From NCBI GenBank assembly GCA_009781755.1, contig WQVD01000020.1, positions 1-51,406 on the forward strand: DNA of 51,406 bases, in the 5' to 3' direction. Positions 1 to 8,392 of the stretch are shown piece after piece (the stretch's first letter is position 1; each line of letters opens with the position of its first letter). The stretch comes from Defluviitaleaceae bacterium. Its GTDB lineage: Bacteria; Bacillota; Clostridia; Lachnospirales; WQUN01. A program made the position numbers and the translations under genes. The notes beneath the pieces are model-generated. The model saw only the letters and a list, made by a program, of their open reading frames with translations. It did not search any database and had not been told where the DNA came from.

Positions 1-92
1 ATGTCTTCCTTGGTAGAGCCCGTAACGAACTCATTGCCGCAGTTGCATCTCACTTTCGCTTGAAAATAATTTGGATGGATAGCCGCTTTCAT
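1..92 (-). CDS. rpmE: 50S ribosomal protein L31 (5' part, cut by window edge)
   Basis: This is the first 30 codons of ribosomal protein L31, a protein of the large ribosomal subunit; the rest lies beyond the window start. The reading MKAAIHPNY followed by RCNCGNEF and TGSTK is the typical L31 N-terminus. Cys16 and Cys18 are present, as in the zinc-binding form of L31, which uses four cysteines (the other two would lie outside the window). The start at 92 was chosen because AAGGATGG lies about 9 bases upstream; an ATG at 104 has no ribosome binding site at usable distance. Partial gene, identity secure. Confidence 0.93.
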   Translation of the reverse strand, partial: MKAAIHPNYFQAKVRCNCGNEFVTGSTKED

Positions 93-129
93 TCTTTTCA
101 CCATCCTTTCTTCCATATATTTTTTGAAG

Positions 130-158
130 AAAAAAGGCTTCGCTATCTGCAAAGCCTT
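130..158 (-). terminator. Intrinsic terminator of the tRNA-Pro transcript
   Basis: Read on the minus strand, AAGGCTT pairs with its complement, with one mismatch and two further inner GC pairs around a 5-nt loop, and a run of T follows. It lies directly 3' of the tRNA gene, so it ends that short transcript before rpmE. Confidence 0.75.
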
Positions 159-163
159 AATCA

Positions 164-237
164 TCTGGGTGACAAGATTTGAACTTGCGACCTCTAGACC
201 CCCAGTCTAGCGCGCTACCAAGCTACGCCACACCCAG
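164..237 (-). tRNA. tRNA-Pro (anticodon GGG)
   Basis: A complete cloverleaf is visible on the minus strand: 7-bp acceptor stem (CTGGGTG with CACCCAG), D arm with AGCTTGGTA loop, anticodon stem CTAGA/TCTAG around loop CTGGGGG, so the anticodon is GGG, and a T arm with loop TTCAAAT. The total is 73 nt plus discriminator A. The bases after the discriminator read TGA, so the 3' CCA is not encoded and must be added by tRNA nucleotidyltransferase. It has its own promoter and terminator. The sequence context around the anticodon and the GTGTGGCG start fit bacterial proline tRNAs. Confidence 0.95.
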
Positions 238-295
238 ACAAGCCACATCGCTCAAAGAAGATGTGACAAACGCCGCCCAAAAAGCGACAACGGCG

Positions 296-324
296 AGTAT
301 ATATGCGGGCTTGAGGTTTGTCAA
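296..324 (-). promoter_or_regulatory. Sigma-70 type promoter of tRNA-Pro
   Basis: On the minus strand a perfect -35 TTGACA (319-324) and a -10 TATACT (296-301) are separated by exactly 17 bp. The promoter points at the tRNA-Pro gene, whose 5' end is about 59 bases downstream of the -10 box. Confidence 0.8.
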
Positions 325-336
325 GCCGTCGTTTCG

Positions 337-663
337 TTATGCCGCTTTGTAAATATATTCACCTGTATTAATAACGTGCTTCACAAACCCCGTTACATCT
401 TTATTTTCATTTAACAAGTGTGGTTCGATAACAAAATCATCAAAATCATCATGCTCCCACGCGATGCCCAGCAACGCAACCATTACATCATGCCAATTTC
501 CTTCAAAATCATTGCAAATAATGGCAATGTCGATGTCGCTATGCGCGTGGGAATTGCCATTAACATGCGAGCCAAAAAGCACGATAGCGTTTGGCTTTAA
601 TATTTTTTTTACTTTTTCTGCATATTTTTCAGCTACTTTTCTAACTGTACTTTTATCCAACAT
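337..663 (-). CDS. MNT-type minimal nucleotidyltransferase (antitoxin-like)
   Basis: A 108-residue minimal nucleotidyltransferase of the MNT/KNTase superfamily. The signature G31-S32, ten residues, D43-x-D45 (GSHVNGNSHAHSDIDIAII) is intact, so the metal-binding site that transfers nucleotides is present. In HEPN/MNT modules the MNT protein is the antitoxin and can AMPylate the HEPN partner. Its start overlaps the end of the upstream HEPN gene by 31 bp, which supports coupled translation. The base composition is more AT-rich than the neighbouring housekeeping genes, fitting an acquired module. The assignment to family is firm; the biological role is inferred from the gene pair. Confidence 0.85.
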   Translation of the reverse strand: MLDKSTVRKVAEKYAEKVKKILKPNAIVLFGSHVNGNSHAHSDIDIAIICNDFEGNWHDVMVALLGIAWEHDDFDDFVIEPHLLNENKDVTGFVKHVINTGEYIYKAA

Positions 664-1040
664 AGCAAACCCTCCGTTTCCTTTATAAGCTTCCCGAAAT
701 ACGCTTCATCCAGCGTTTGATACAAAGCATCTTTATATTCAGGGTAACGCGCATTAATTTGCATGGTTTCTAAGCGTTTCATTAAATTTATTTGTTCGGC
801 AGACAGTAGCTTATACATATTTGCATTTTGAGCCAGTTTTCTTAAATTATGAATTTTGGGCGGAACCTCATCGGTATATTTCACAATGGCAGCTTTGAAG
901 GATTTTTCGGCTGCCAAATGACAAAAAAAACCACATGGTAACAATCGTTTAGTCGTTAGCATGGCTTTGGCTGTAATAATATCATCATCGGACGTATCGA
1001 TCCAATGTTGTACTTTTTGCTCTTTGGTCATGCCACTCAT
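633..1040 (-). CDS. HEPN domain protein (toxin-like partner of MNT)
   Basis: A 135-residue all-helical HEPN protein. Family traits are the N-terminal WIDTSDDDIITAKAML helix, the helix CHLAAEKSFKA (about 40-50), HNLRKLA (about 64-70) and the C-terminal NARYPEY (about 97-103). HEPN proteins paired with an MNT are usually RNases acting as toxins, but the canonical R-x4-6-H motif is not obvious here (R32 and H41 are too far apart), so catalytic activity is uncertain. It overlaps the MNT gene by 31 bp and is transcribed first. The start is ambiguous: GGAGGGAG lies about 10 bases before the ATG at 1040; an ATG at 1061 would contain that site and is disfavoured. Confidence 0.82.
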   Translation of the reverse strand: MSGMTKEQKVQHWIDTSDDDIITAKAMLTTKRLLPCGFFCHLAAEKSFKAAIVKYTDEVPPKIHNLRKLAQNANMYKLLSAEQINLMKRLETMQINARYPEYKDALYQTLDEAYFGKLIKETEGLLCWIKVQLEK

Positions 1041-1084
1041 TATCCGATTCACTCCCTCCATTTGTAATTAACATTGTTGCAAAG

Positions 1085-1113
1085 GTTATATTGCATTTTA
1101 TTTATTATTGCAA
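1085..1113 (-). promoter_or_regulatory. Promoter of the HEPN/MNT pair
   Basis: Minus-strand -35 TTGCAA (1108-1113) and -10 TATAAC (1085-1090) with 17 bp spacing, about 45 bases upstream of the HEPN start. Confidence 0.6.
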
Positions 1114-1135
1114 GCTTATTAAATTATTGGGAACC

Positions 1136-1182
1136 AAAAACGCCCGCAAATGTTGAGCATCCAACACTTGCGGGCGTTTTTT
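1136..1182. terminator. Bidirectional intrinsic terminator
   Basis: The arms CGCCCGCAA and TTGCGGGCG, extended inward by TGTTG/CAACA around a 6-nt loop, are flanked by A5 on the left and T7 on the right. It ends the lipoprotein transcript that comes from the right on the minus strand and separates it from the HEPN/MNT promoter. Confidence 0.85.
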
Positions 1183-1197
1183 TGTTTAATTGATTGA

Positions 1198-1533
1198 TTA
1201 ACGTTGTCTTACATAGCGGAACACTAGTACACCCTCGTCATAAAAATTCAAAATGTCCCCATTTACGCTGTATTCGAAGTAATAACGATCTCTGCTTCCG
1301 TAAAAGCGTTTGTAAATATTGTTGCCGCGTGTAGTCCATGTAAATTCAGTACCATGACCCCATGTAATTGCATTGGTGCCATTGCCATTAGCTTCAAAAG
1401 TGGTAATGTACGCGGGGTTGTCTTGCCATATCCATGTACCCACCAAATCTTCATCGCGCGATGCGCATCCGCTTAGCAGCAGCACTGCGCAAAATGCGAT
1501 TGTAGCTGCCAAAGCCATTAAATACTTTTTCAT
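1198..1533 (-). CDS. Small lipoprotein
   Basis: A 111-residue exported protein. The N-terminus MKKYLMALAATIAF is a signal peptide with lipobox LLSGC, so Cys23 would be lipidated and the mature protein anchored to the outer face of the membrane. The mature part is a single small domain rich in aromatic residues and beta-strand patterns (LVGTWIWQD, YYFEYSV, LVFRYV), resembling the lipocalin-like small domains common in Clostridia; no precise family is claimed. The start at 1533 was chosen because AGGAGGAAG lies 8 bases upstream; an earlier in-frame start at 1557 has none. Monocistronic, ended by the terminator at 1136-1182. Confidence 0.75.
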   Translation of the reverse strand: MKKYLMALAATIAFCAVLLLSGCASRDEDLVGTWIWQDNPAYITTFEANGNGTNAITWGHGTEFTWTTRGNNIYKRFYGSRDRYYFEYSVNGDILNFYDEGVLVFRYVRQR

Positions 1534-1674
1534 TGCAAACTTCCTCCTATTGAACATAATGTCAAAGATTTAAACACATCCAACATTCCGGCGCAAGCAT
1601 TTTTGTGCATTTGACACAAAATGGTGCACATTGCATAATGCCTTATACATTTATATGAAGGGGTGTAGTACAAA

Positions 1675-3729
1675 ATGCCTAAGAACTTTGCGAACCGACC
1701 TATCACAAAGCGTGAAATTGTAGTAGAGGATTATCACGGCACACCGGTGGCCGACCCTTACCGCTGGCTCGAGGACGATACCGCACCCGATGTTAAAGCA
1801 TGGATACAAACGCAGAACGAATATTTTGAAGATTATATGAAAGAAAGCCCCGACCGTGCAGCGTTTAAACAACGTTTGACGGAGTTGTGGCACTATGCCC
1901 GCAGCACCACACCCGACTATGTGGCCGGACAATATTATGCATGGCGCAACGATGGTTTGCAAAATCAATCGGTTTTGTACCGGTTGCAAATTGCGACCGG
2001 TTGCGATGAGTTGATATTGGATCCCAATCTACTTAGCAACGACGGCACGGTGGCGGTCATGCACAGCGCGTTCAGCCCCGACGGCAATTATCTGGCGTAT
2101 AGCCTATCGGTTAGCGGATCGGATTGGCAGACCATTCATTTCATGGACTTGCACACATTAGAGGTCTTGCCTGACAAATTGGCGCATGTAAAATTTTCAA
2201 ATATCGCGTGGCTGCCGGATGAAAGCGGCGTTTATTATACGCGCTACCCCGCGCAAGACGTGGACAGCGTGCTCAAGGCCGAAGCGCGCAATTCCATGAT
2301 CTGCTTACACAAGTTAGGCACCGCACAAGACGATGATCAAATGATTTACAACCATCCCGACCAACCGGATTGGGATTTTCGCCTGTATACCGACGAGGGC
2401 AAAGGCTGGGCGTTCCGCTCCACGGGGTATTCGACGCTTTTCAAAAATCAGCTGCATTACCGTCCGCTGGCAGATATGGACGCGCTGTGGCTCACGATTG
2501 CGGATAATTTTGATGAGGGGTACAGCGTCACGGGCGTTATAAACGACGTGGCTTATATTTACACGCAAAAGGATGCACCCTTCGGCAAGATCATTGCCGT
2601 GGACTTAACCGCCGACGGCCCGCGCAACGAGCGCACCATCGTGCCCGACAATGGCGAAATGTTGGAATGGGCGCGCTTGGCCAACGATCACTTGCTGTGT
2701 TGCTACGTGCAGCACGCAGTCAACAAACTGAAGATATACAAACCCTGCGGCACATTGTTGTGGGAATTGGAATTGCCCGGGCCGGGGTCGGTACTGGGCT
2801 TGTCGTGTAGGCAAAACCGCGACATCCTGCATGTGCAATTCGGCGGCTACTTGAGCCCATCTACCGTGTATGAATATGATTTTGCGTCCAATCAACCGCG
2901 CGTGTGGTTTGCGCCGCAAATTAACTTCCCGTTTGACCAATATGAAACGCGGCAGGTTTTCTACGCGTCCAAGGACGGCACGCAGGTGCCCATGTTCATC
3001 ACCGCCAAAAAGGGGCTGCCCAACAACGGCAAAAATCCCACGCTCCTGTATGGTTACGGCGGCTTTGACATTGCCATGACGCCCGCGTTTTCGCCGCCGT
3101 TACTGTCTTGGTTGGAACATGGCGGTGTGTATGCCGTGGCGTGCATCCGCGGCGGGTCGGAATACGGCGAGACATGGCACCGCGCAGGCATGTTGGAATC
3201 CAAGCAAAACGTCTTCGACGACTTCATCGCGGCGGCAGAATATTTGATTGCCCAGAAAATTACCGCCACGCCTCATTTGGGCATCATGGGTGGTTCCAAC
3301 GGCGGGTTACTAACAGGCGCGTGCCTGACCCAACGGCCGGATTTGTACGGCGCAGTCATTGTGGCGGTGCCGGTGTTGGATATGCTGCGCTACCACCTCT
3401 TCACCGCCGGGCGATATTGGACGGGCGAATACGGCTGCGCCGACAACGCCGAGCAATTCGCTTTCATGTACAAGTATTCGCCGTTGCACAATGTGCGCAT
3501 GAATGCGGCGTATCCGCCCACGCTGGTCATGACCGCGGACACCGACGACCGTGTCGTACCCGGCCAAGCACGTAAGTTCATCGCTACCTTACAAGCCGCC
3601 GATGCGGGCGACAATCCCCTGCTGGTGCGTATCAACGTATCCGCCGGGCACGGACAAGGTATGCCCATTGCCAAACAAATTGAAGAACGCGCGGACTTAT
3701 ATGCATTTTTGTTGAGGAATTTAAAATGA
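1675..3729 (+). CDS. Prolyl oligopeptidase family serine peptidase (S9A)
   Basis: A 684-residue peptidase, the usual length for prolyl oligopeptidase, which cuts short peptides after proline. The N-terminal about 75 residues form the helical start of the catalytic domain (EVVDDYHG-like, DPYRWLED), followed by a seven-bladed propeller (about 75-405) and the C-terminal alpha/beta-hydrolase. The triad is visible: Ser541 in GGSNGG, Asp in DTDDRVVPG (624 or 625) and His659 in SAGHGQG. No signal peptide, so cytoplasmic. A ribosome binding site AAGGGGTG precedes the start. The gene contains one copy of the window's palindrome family (1979-2001), in a variable propeller segment. Its stop overlaps the next start (ATGA). 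Confidence 0.95.
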   Translation: MPKNFANRPITKREIVVEDYHGTPVADPYRWLEDDTAPDVKAWIQTQNEYFEDYMKESPDRAAFKQRLTELWHYARSTTPDYVAGQYYAWRNDGLQNQSVLYRLQIATGCDELILDPNLLSNDGTVAVMHSAFSPDGNYLAYSLSVSGSDWQTIHFMDLHTLEVLPDKLAHVKFSNIAWLPDESGVYYTRYPAQDVDSVLKAEARNSMICLHKLGTAQDDDQMIYNHPDQPDWDFRLYTDEGKGWAFRSTGYSTLFKNQLHYRPLADMDALWLTIADNFDEGYSVTGVINDVAYIYTQKDAPFGKIIAVDLTADGPRNERTIVPDNGEMLEWARLANDHLLCCYVQHAVNKLKIYKPCGTLLWELELPGPGSVLGLSCRQNRDILHVQFGGYLSPSTVYEYDFASNQPRVWFAPQINFPFDQYETRQVFYASKDGTQVPMFITAKKGLPNNGKNPTLLYGYGGFDIAMTPAFSPPLLSWLEHGGVYAVACIRGGSEYGETWHRAGMLESKQNVFDDFIAAAEYLIAQKITATPHLGIMGGSNGGLLTGACLTQRPDLYGAVIVAVPVLDMLRYHLFTAGRYWTGEYGCADNAEQFAFMYKYSPLHNVRMNAAYPPTLVMTADTDDRVVPGQARKFIATLQAADAGDNPLLVRINVSAGHGQGMPIAKQIEERADLYAFLLRNLK
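1979..2001. repeat. Palindromic repeat copy A (inside the prolyl oligopeptidase gene)
   Basis: Arms ACCGGTTGCAA and TTGCGACCGGT around a single A, one mismatch. It shares the core GGTnGCAAnTTGCnACC with copies at 30825, 34958, 35016, 38366 and 41150. It is read in frame as RLQIATG. Confidence 0.6.
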
Positions 3730-4352
3730 AACGGCGATTTTGTGTAATTTTGATCGCGTGTTACTTGATATTGGCGGCGATGAATGTCGGGCATTACCGC
3801 ATGCAACGCGCCACTAGCATTGACAGCCAACGCTACCGCATTACGTCCATCCATTTGGATGGTGTAACGGCAAGGGGCGTAGGCGGGCGGCGTAGCGGTG
3901 AAGTTATTACACTAAACGCAAACCCGCCCTTGTGGAGCTATGTAGACAACACGGGCGGCATGGTGATACTACCCACCATCGTGGCACAACGCGTATACAC
4001 CCTCCAATTGCCCGGCGAAGAAGCGGTACAACGCACCGTACTGTTTAACCTGAGAACCGAAGACGAAGTCATTTATTCCGCCAACTTGGCGCAAGAGCTT
4101 TTCCACTGGCTCATCGATCAGTACCACGAGAACCGCACCTTTACGACTTATTCACGCAATTTGTTTTTGAGTGTGGTGTTTATTCCATTTGGGCTGGTTT
4201 TCTTGTTGTTCCCGGATATTTTCCGCAATTGGGCGGACAGCCACATGCATTCCGATTACGACGCGCCCTTATCACGCAATCGATGGTTCCAATTATTCGG
4301 GGGATTGGTGGTTGCAATCGTATTTTTTTTCAACGCATTGATGTTTATTTAG
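3726..4352 (+). CDS. Membrane protein of unknown function, three predicted membrane segments
   Basis: A 208-residue protein that I do not recognise. It begins with a hydrophobic segment (about 5-21, CVILIACYLILAA), continues with an extramembrane region of about 120 residues rich in beta-strand patterns, and ends with two membrane segments (about 145-163, FLSVVFIPFGLVFLLF, and about 188-207, FGGLVVAIVFFFNALMF) separated by a charged loop. It overlaps the preceding peptidase gene by 4 bp (ATGA) and is followed by an oxidoreductase 12 bp later, so the three genes probably form one operon. Nothing in the sequence points to a substrate or partner. Confidence 0.65.
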   Translation: MKRRFCVILIACYLILAAMNVGHYRMQRATSIDSQRYRITSIHLDGVTARGVGGRRSGEVITLNANPPLWSYVDNTGGMVILPTIVAQRVYTLQLPGEEAVQRTVLFNLRTEDEVIYSANLAQELFHWLIDQYHENRTFTTYSRNLFLSVVFIPFGLVFLLFPDIFRNWADSHMHSDYDAPLSRNRWFQLFGGLVVAIVFFFNALMFI

Positions 4353-4364
4353 GAGGACACACTT

Positions 4365-5342
4365 ATGGTGAATATTTTAATGCTGTCAAAATGGCACGTA
4401 CACGCCGAGGAATACGCAAACTTTGCCAACGCGCAACCCGACGCCAACGTCGTGGCGGTGTGGGATGAAGACCCCGTGCGCGGTGCCGCGTGGGCGCAAT
4501 CATTGGATGCCGACTTCGTAGCGGACTTTGACGAAGCCATCAACCGAGCCGATGTGGATGCCGTCATTGTAGACGGCCCCACCACCGACCACCGCCGCGT
4601 CATGGTAGCCGCCGCCAATGCAGGCAAACATATCTTCACGGAGAAAACACTGGCCACCACAATGGACGATGCCCGCGCCATTGGCGATGCCATCGCAGCC
4701 AACGGCGTCAAGTTTTGCATTTCGTACCCGCACCTGATGAACCCGTTATACCGCCTGTGCAAGCAGCTTATCGACGCGGGTGAATTGGGGCGCGTACATT
4801 ACATGCGCTTCCGCAACGCACACAACGGCGCAAGCGCGGGTTGGTTGCCGCCGCATTGGTTCGATATGGACGCCGCAGGCGGTGGTGCGATGATGGATTT
4901 GGGCTGCCACCCCATGTATGTGGCTCCGTTCCTGCTGGGCAAACCCGCACGTGTGGCTTCCATTTTTAATACAACCGTAGCCCCCGCAGGCGACGACAAC
5001 GCCGTTAGCGTCGTAGAATTTGAAAACAAAGCCATCGCAGTGTTGGAAACCTCCTTCGTATCCCCTTACGATGCCAATTGCTTCGAATTGTTGGGTACTG
5101 AAGGCGCAGTCACATCCATCGGCGGCGACATCAAAATCCGCACCCGCGGCAACAACAGCGAGTGGCGCACGCCAAGCCCCGACACCCTCCCCCCCAAAGG
5201 CCCCTACCCGCTGCGCATGTTCCTGGACGGCATCCTGCACAACGCCCCCATCGAATACGACATAAACATGGCCTACGCGTTAACCGAAATGTTGGAAAAA
5301 GCCTATCAATCGCACCATACGGGTAAAATCGCAACCCTATAA
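4365..5342 (+). CDS. Gfo/Idh/MocA family oxidoreductase
   Basis: A 325-residue NAD(P)-dependent dehydrogenase-like protein, typically acting on sugars, inositols or their derivatives. The N-terminal nucleotide-binding domain carries EKT (93-95, the usual EKP position) and the C-terminal domain carries GGGAMMDLGCHPMY (172-185) with the Asp178/His182 pair expected at the active site. Unusual is the first strand-loop: MLSKWHVHAEE replaces the normal GxGxxG dinucleotide loop, so cofactor binding may differ from the family. Ribosome binding site AGGAGG sits 10 bases upstream. Last gene of the operon, followed by a strong terminator. Substrate unknown. Confidence 0.87.
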   Translation: MVNILMLSKWHVHAEEYANFANAQPDANVVAVWDEDPVRGAAWAQSLDADFVADFDEAINRADVDAVIVDGPTTDHRRVMVAAANAGKHIFTEKTLATTMDDARAIGDAIAANGVKFCISYPHLMNPLYRLCKQLIDAGELGRVHYMRFRNAHNGASAGWLPPHWFDMDAAGGGAMMDLGCHPMYVAPFLLGKPARVASIFNTTVAPAGDDNAVSVVEFENKAIAVLETSFVSPYDANCFELLGTEGAVTSIGGDIKIRTRGNNSEWRTPSPDTLPPKGPYPLRMFLDGILHNAPIEYDINMAYALTEMLEKAYQSHHTGKIATL

Positions 5343-5354
5343 AATCCGGTTCTA

Positions 5355-5397
5355 AAATTTCAGTTGGTGAGTGACACTCACCAACTGAAATTTTTTT
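5355..5397 (+). terminator. Intrinsic terminator; also palindrome copy G
   Basis: A perfect 19-bp inverted repeat (5355-5373 and 5375-5393, one central base) running into a T tract, just after the oxidoreductase stop. Its inner arms CAGTTGGT and ACCAACTG match palindrome copies D and F exactly, but the centre is GAGTGACACTC instead of GCAAnTTGC, so it is a divergent member of the same family serving as a terminator. Confidence 0.85.
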
Positions 5398-5415
5398 GGT
5401 TAACAATTGTTAACC
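5398..5415. promoter_or_regulatory. Perfect 18-bp palindrome upstream of the FIST gene
   Basis: GGTTAACAATTGTTAACC is a perfect dyad with A/T-rich centre, followed by a TATAAT at 5443-5448 and the FIST gene start at 5491. It is too AT-rich for a terminator stem and has the form of a dimeric regulator operator. No regulator is identified. Confidence 0.4.
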
Positions 5416-5490
5416 TATTCGCTACGCCCGCGAAATAAACGTTATAATCCGCATTACATATAAAAAGTGATTTTTTATGAGGTGATCTGC

Positions 5491-6696
5491 ATGATTAAAA
5501 CATTAATGGCCACCACGCGTGAATTGGACGACCAAAACTTGGCTGTCGCCGAAATACTGGAACAATTGCAACCGGACACCTCATTTCTAAAAAATTCCTT
5601 GGCCATCGTCGCCTGCCATTATGAATTTGTCGAAAACGGCATCATTAAGACCTTGGGTGAAAAACTCCCCTACCCCTTGGTAGGCACGATTTCAATCCCT
5701 TGTGCCGCCGGGGAAGATTCCGATTTAATTATGCTTAGCGTAATGGTTATTACCAGTGACGTTACACATTTCAAAACCGTTTTGACGGATCCAGTTTTGG
5801 ATGACCCCGCGGCACAACTCAAAAAAGCATATAGCAACGCCGCCGCATCAGAAGATAAAAAACCTGCGGCGATCTTTTTTTACGGGCCATTTTCACCCCT
5901 TCATACCATTGGCGATACTTATGTACATGCGCTGACGGAAGCTTCGGGCAATGTGCCCTGCTTCGGCACGCTTTCTATTGATGGTTCACTGCATTCCGAA
6001 AAAGGATATGTCATACACAACGGCGCATCTTATTTAAACCGCTGCTGCATGGTATTGGCCTACGACATGGCACCCAAGTTTTATTTTGCCAATATTTCAC
6101 CCAGCAAAATCATCAGCAAGCCCGCCGTCATTACAAAATGCGACGGCAATGCATTAATTGAAGTAAATAACGATTCGGTACAGGCCTATTTAACCGGCTT
6201 GGGTATATGGGAAGAAAGCAAAGAAGCATTCAGCATGCTAACGCTGCCCTTTGTTGTTGATTATAAAGATAACTCTGCACCGGTAACCAAGACGCTTACA
6301 CATCTATCGGCGGAAGGACACGCCATGTTTGCGTCCGAATTGCCGCAGGGGGGCAGCATCCAAATTGCCACCAATGAAGAAAAAGATGTACTTTCTACAA
6401 CCGAAGCAATATTAAACATCATAATGGACGAAAATAAAAACGCAGCAGGGATGTTGGTGTATTCCTGTATTTCGCGTTATATCACATTGGGAAAAGACGC
6501 ATTGGTCGAGATGAATTTAGTGAAGCAAAAAACAGCCGGACATATCCCTTATTTAATGGCTTCCGCAGGCGGAGAAATATGCCCCATGATTACATCCGAC
6601 AACGCACTTGTCGAATGCCACGAGCCGCATACCTCCCGTGACATTCGATTTGTTAATCGCTATCATAATAATACCATCGTATTTTGCGTTTTTTAA
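5491..6696 (+). CDS. FIST domain sensory protein
   Basis: A 401-residue cytoplasmic protein with FIST_N (about 15-210) followed by FIST_C (about 220-395). FIST domains are ligand-sensing modules, proposed to bind small molecules such as amino acids, and are typically found next to or fused with signalling proteins. Supporting patterns are the FYGPFSPLH and SIDGSLHSEKGYVIHNG region in the first half and YLMASAGGEICP and FVNRYHNNT near the end. The start at 5491 has a perfect GAGGTGAT 5 to 6 bases upstream; the in-frame GTG at 5467 overlaps that site's region and is rejected. The histidine kinase gene begins 10 bp after the stop, so the pair is likely one sensory unit. Confidence 0.88.
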   Translation: MIKTLMATTRELDDQNLAVAEILEQLQPDTSFLKNSLAIVACHYEFVENGIIKTLGEKLPYPLVGTISIPCAAGEDSDLIMLSVMVITSDVTHFKTVLTDPVLDDPAAQLKKAYSNAAASEDKKPAAIFFYGPFSPLHTIGDTYVHALTEASGNVPCFGTLSIDGSLHSEKGYVIHNGASYLNRCCMVLAYDMAPKFYFANISPSKIISKPAVITKCDGNALIEVNNDSVQAYLTGLGIWEESKEAFSMLTLPFVVDYKDNSAPVTKTLTHLSAEGHAMFASELPQGGSIQIATNEEKDVLSTTEAILNIIMDENKNAAGMLVYSCISRYITLGKDALVEMNLVKQKTAGHIPYLMASAGGEICPMITSDNALVECHEPHTSRDIRFVNRYHNNTIVFCVF

Positions 6697-6706
6697 GGAG
6701 TTTGCC

Positions 6707-8389
6707 ATGGACACAGCAAATCAAATAAAAATGCTTGAAGCCGAGAATATAGCGCTACGCAAACAAATTAAAAAGCTCACGCGCGAAATGCGCTTGAACG
6801 AAATGCATTTGGATTATGCCGCCAATATGATGAAATCACGCTTGGCCGTAAATAATGCACTCGCACAAGTCAACGACGAACACAAAACCCGCTTGGAATT
6901 ATTATTGGAATACTGCCCCAACATCATCGTTTTGTTGGATCACGACGAGAGATTGGCGCTGTCCACCCAAACACTACAAGACGCCGTTAACGTTCCCAAT
7001 TTCGAATTTATACGCAACAAGCATTATAAAGAAATGTTCGGCCCTTATTTATCCGATCAAGACATGCAGGCCTTTGATACGGCGATACAAGAAGCCGCCG
7101 CAACGAATGGTTCTGTATTTTTTAATTCGTGGATTAATTTTTCGCAAACCGACGGCGCAGAACGTTTTTATTCTACCGAAATCCGTCAAATTGATGCCAT
7201 CAAGGGCTTTATTTTGGTCATGATCGATTTCACCGACTACATGGAGGAAAAACAACGTGCCGAATCCGCCAGCAACGCCAAGTCCGACTTCCTGGCCAAA
7301 GTAAGCCACGAATTGCGCACCCCCATGAACGCCATCGTCGGCCTGTCGAAGGCATTGCACCGCATGGACTTGCCCGACAAACACGCCAAATATGTACAAG
7401 ACATCCAATACGCATCCGAGGCATTGATTGCCATCATCGACGACATCTTGGACTTCAGCAAAATCGAAGCCAACAAAATGGATATCATTAACGGCGACTA
7501 CCACCTGCACCGCATGTTAAACAATCTATATTCCATGTTTTCGGTCGTGCACAACGAGAAGGCACTGGAATTTACCATCGATATCCACCCCACCCTGCCC
7601 ACTTACGTGCACGGCGACGAAAAACGCCTGCGCCAAGTGTTAATCAACCTGCTGGGCAACGCGTTCAAATACACGCAGCGCGGCCGGGTCACGTTCAGCG
7701 CATGGTACGAGGACGGATACTTGCGGTTTGATGTGACCGACACGGGCATCGGTATCCGCGCAGCGGACACGGACAAGCTCTTCCTCGCCTTCGAGCAGTT
7801 GGACTTGCGCAAGAATTACAATATCGTGGGTACGGGACTGGGGTTGGCTATTTGCCACAACCTGTGCACCATCATGGGTGGCGAAATTTGGGTCAATAGC
7901 ATCTTCGGCCAAGGCAGTACCTTCTCCATCAAAATCCCGTGCGAGAAAGCCGTCGGCATCGCCCTTACCGACAAAATCTCGGCTGCGCCCTTCACCGCGC
8001 CGACTGCTCGCGTGCTGGTCATCGATGACATTGACATCAACCTGGCCGTGGCCGAAGTGGTGCTAGAAAACTTCGGTATCGTACCCGACTTGGCAAACAG
8101 CGGCGAAGAAGCCATTGCTCTGGCTCAACAAAACCAATATGACCTCATCTTAATGGATCAAATGATGCCCAAAATGGACGGATTGGAAGCCACACGCCTC
8201 ATCCGCAGCACCAACGCGCACAATCAAAATGTGCCCATTATCGCGTTGACCGCCAACGTGATAAAAGGCACCAAGGAACTCTTCTTAAACAATCAAATGA
8301 ACGACGTGCTGGCCAAACCCATCGACTTGGACGCGTTTAATCACGCCTTGCGCCGCTGGCTACCGCCGTCGCGTTTGATACCCCATTGA
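6707..8389 (+). CDS. Hybrid histidine kinase with C-terminal receiver
   Basis: A 560-residue cytoplasmic hybrid sensor kinase. Order: N-terminal coiled coil (about 5-40), PAS-like domain (about 60-170), HisKA with phospho-acceptor His201 in SHELRTPMNAIVG, HATPase (N box NLLGNAFKYT, G boxes DTGIGI and GTGLGLAI), and a receiver domain (about 440-555) with Asp484 in LILMDQMMPKMDG and Lys in KPID. No membrane segment or HAMP domain is seen, so the signal is probably delivered by the FIST protein encoded 10 bp upstream. No output domain or separate response regulator lies nearby, so phosphate may go to a distant HPt or regulator. Ribosome binding site AAGGAG sets the start at 6707. Confidence 0.93.
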   Translation: MDTANQIKMLEAENIALRKQIKKLTREMRLNEMHLDYAANMMKSRLAVNNALAQVNDEHKTRLELLLEYCPNIIVLLDHDERLALSTQTLQDAVNVPNFEFIRNKHYKEMFGPYLSDQDMQAFDTAIQEAAATNGSVFFNSWINFSQTDGAERFYSTEIRQIDAIKGFILVMIDFTDYMEEKQRAESASNAKSDFLAKVSHELRTPMNAIVGLSKALHRMDLPDKHAKYVQDIQYASEALIAIIDDILDFSKIEANKMDIINGDYHLHRMLNNLYSMFSVVHNEKALEFTIDIHPTLPTYVHGDEKRLRQVLINLLGNAFKYTQRGRVTFSAWYEDGYLRFDVTDTGIGIRAADTDKLFLAFEQLDLRKNYNIVGTGLGLAICHNLCTIMGGEIWVNSIFGQGSTFSIKIPCEKAVGIALTDKISAAPFTAPTARVLVIDDIDINLAVAEVVLENFGIVPDLANSGEEAIALAQQNQYDLILMDQMMPKMDGLEATRLIRSTNAHNQNVPIIALTANVIKGTKELFLNNQMNDVLAKPIDLDAFNHALRRWLPPSRLIPH

Positions 8390-8392
8390 AAT

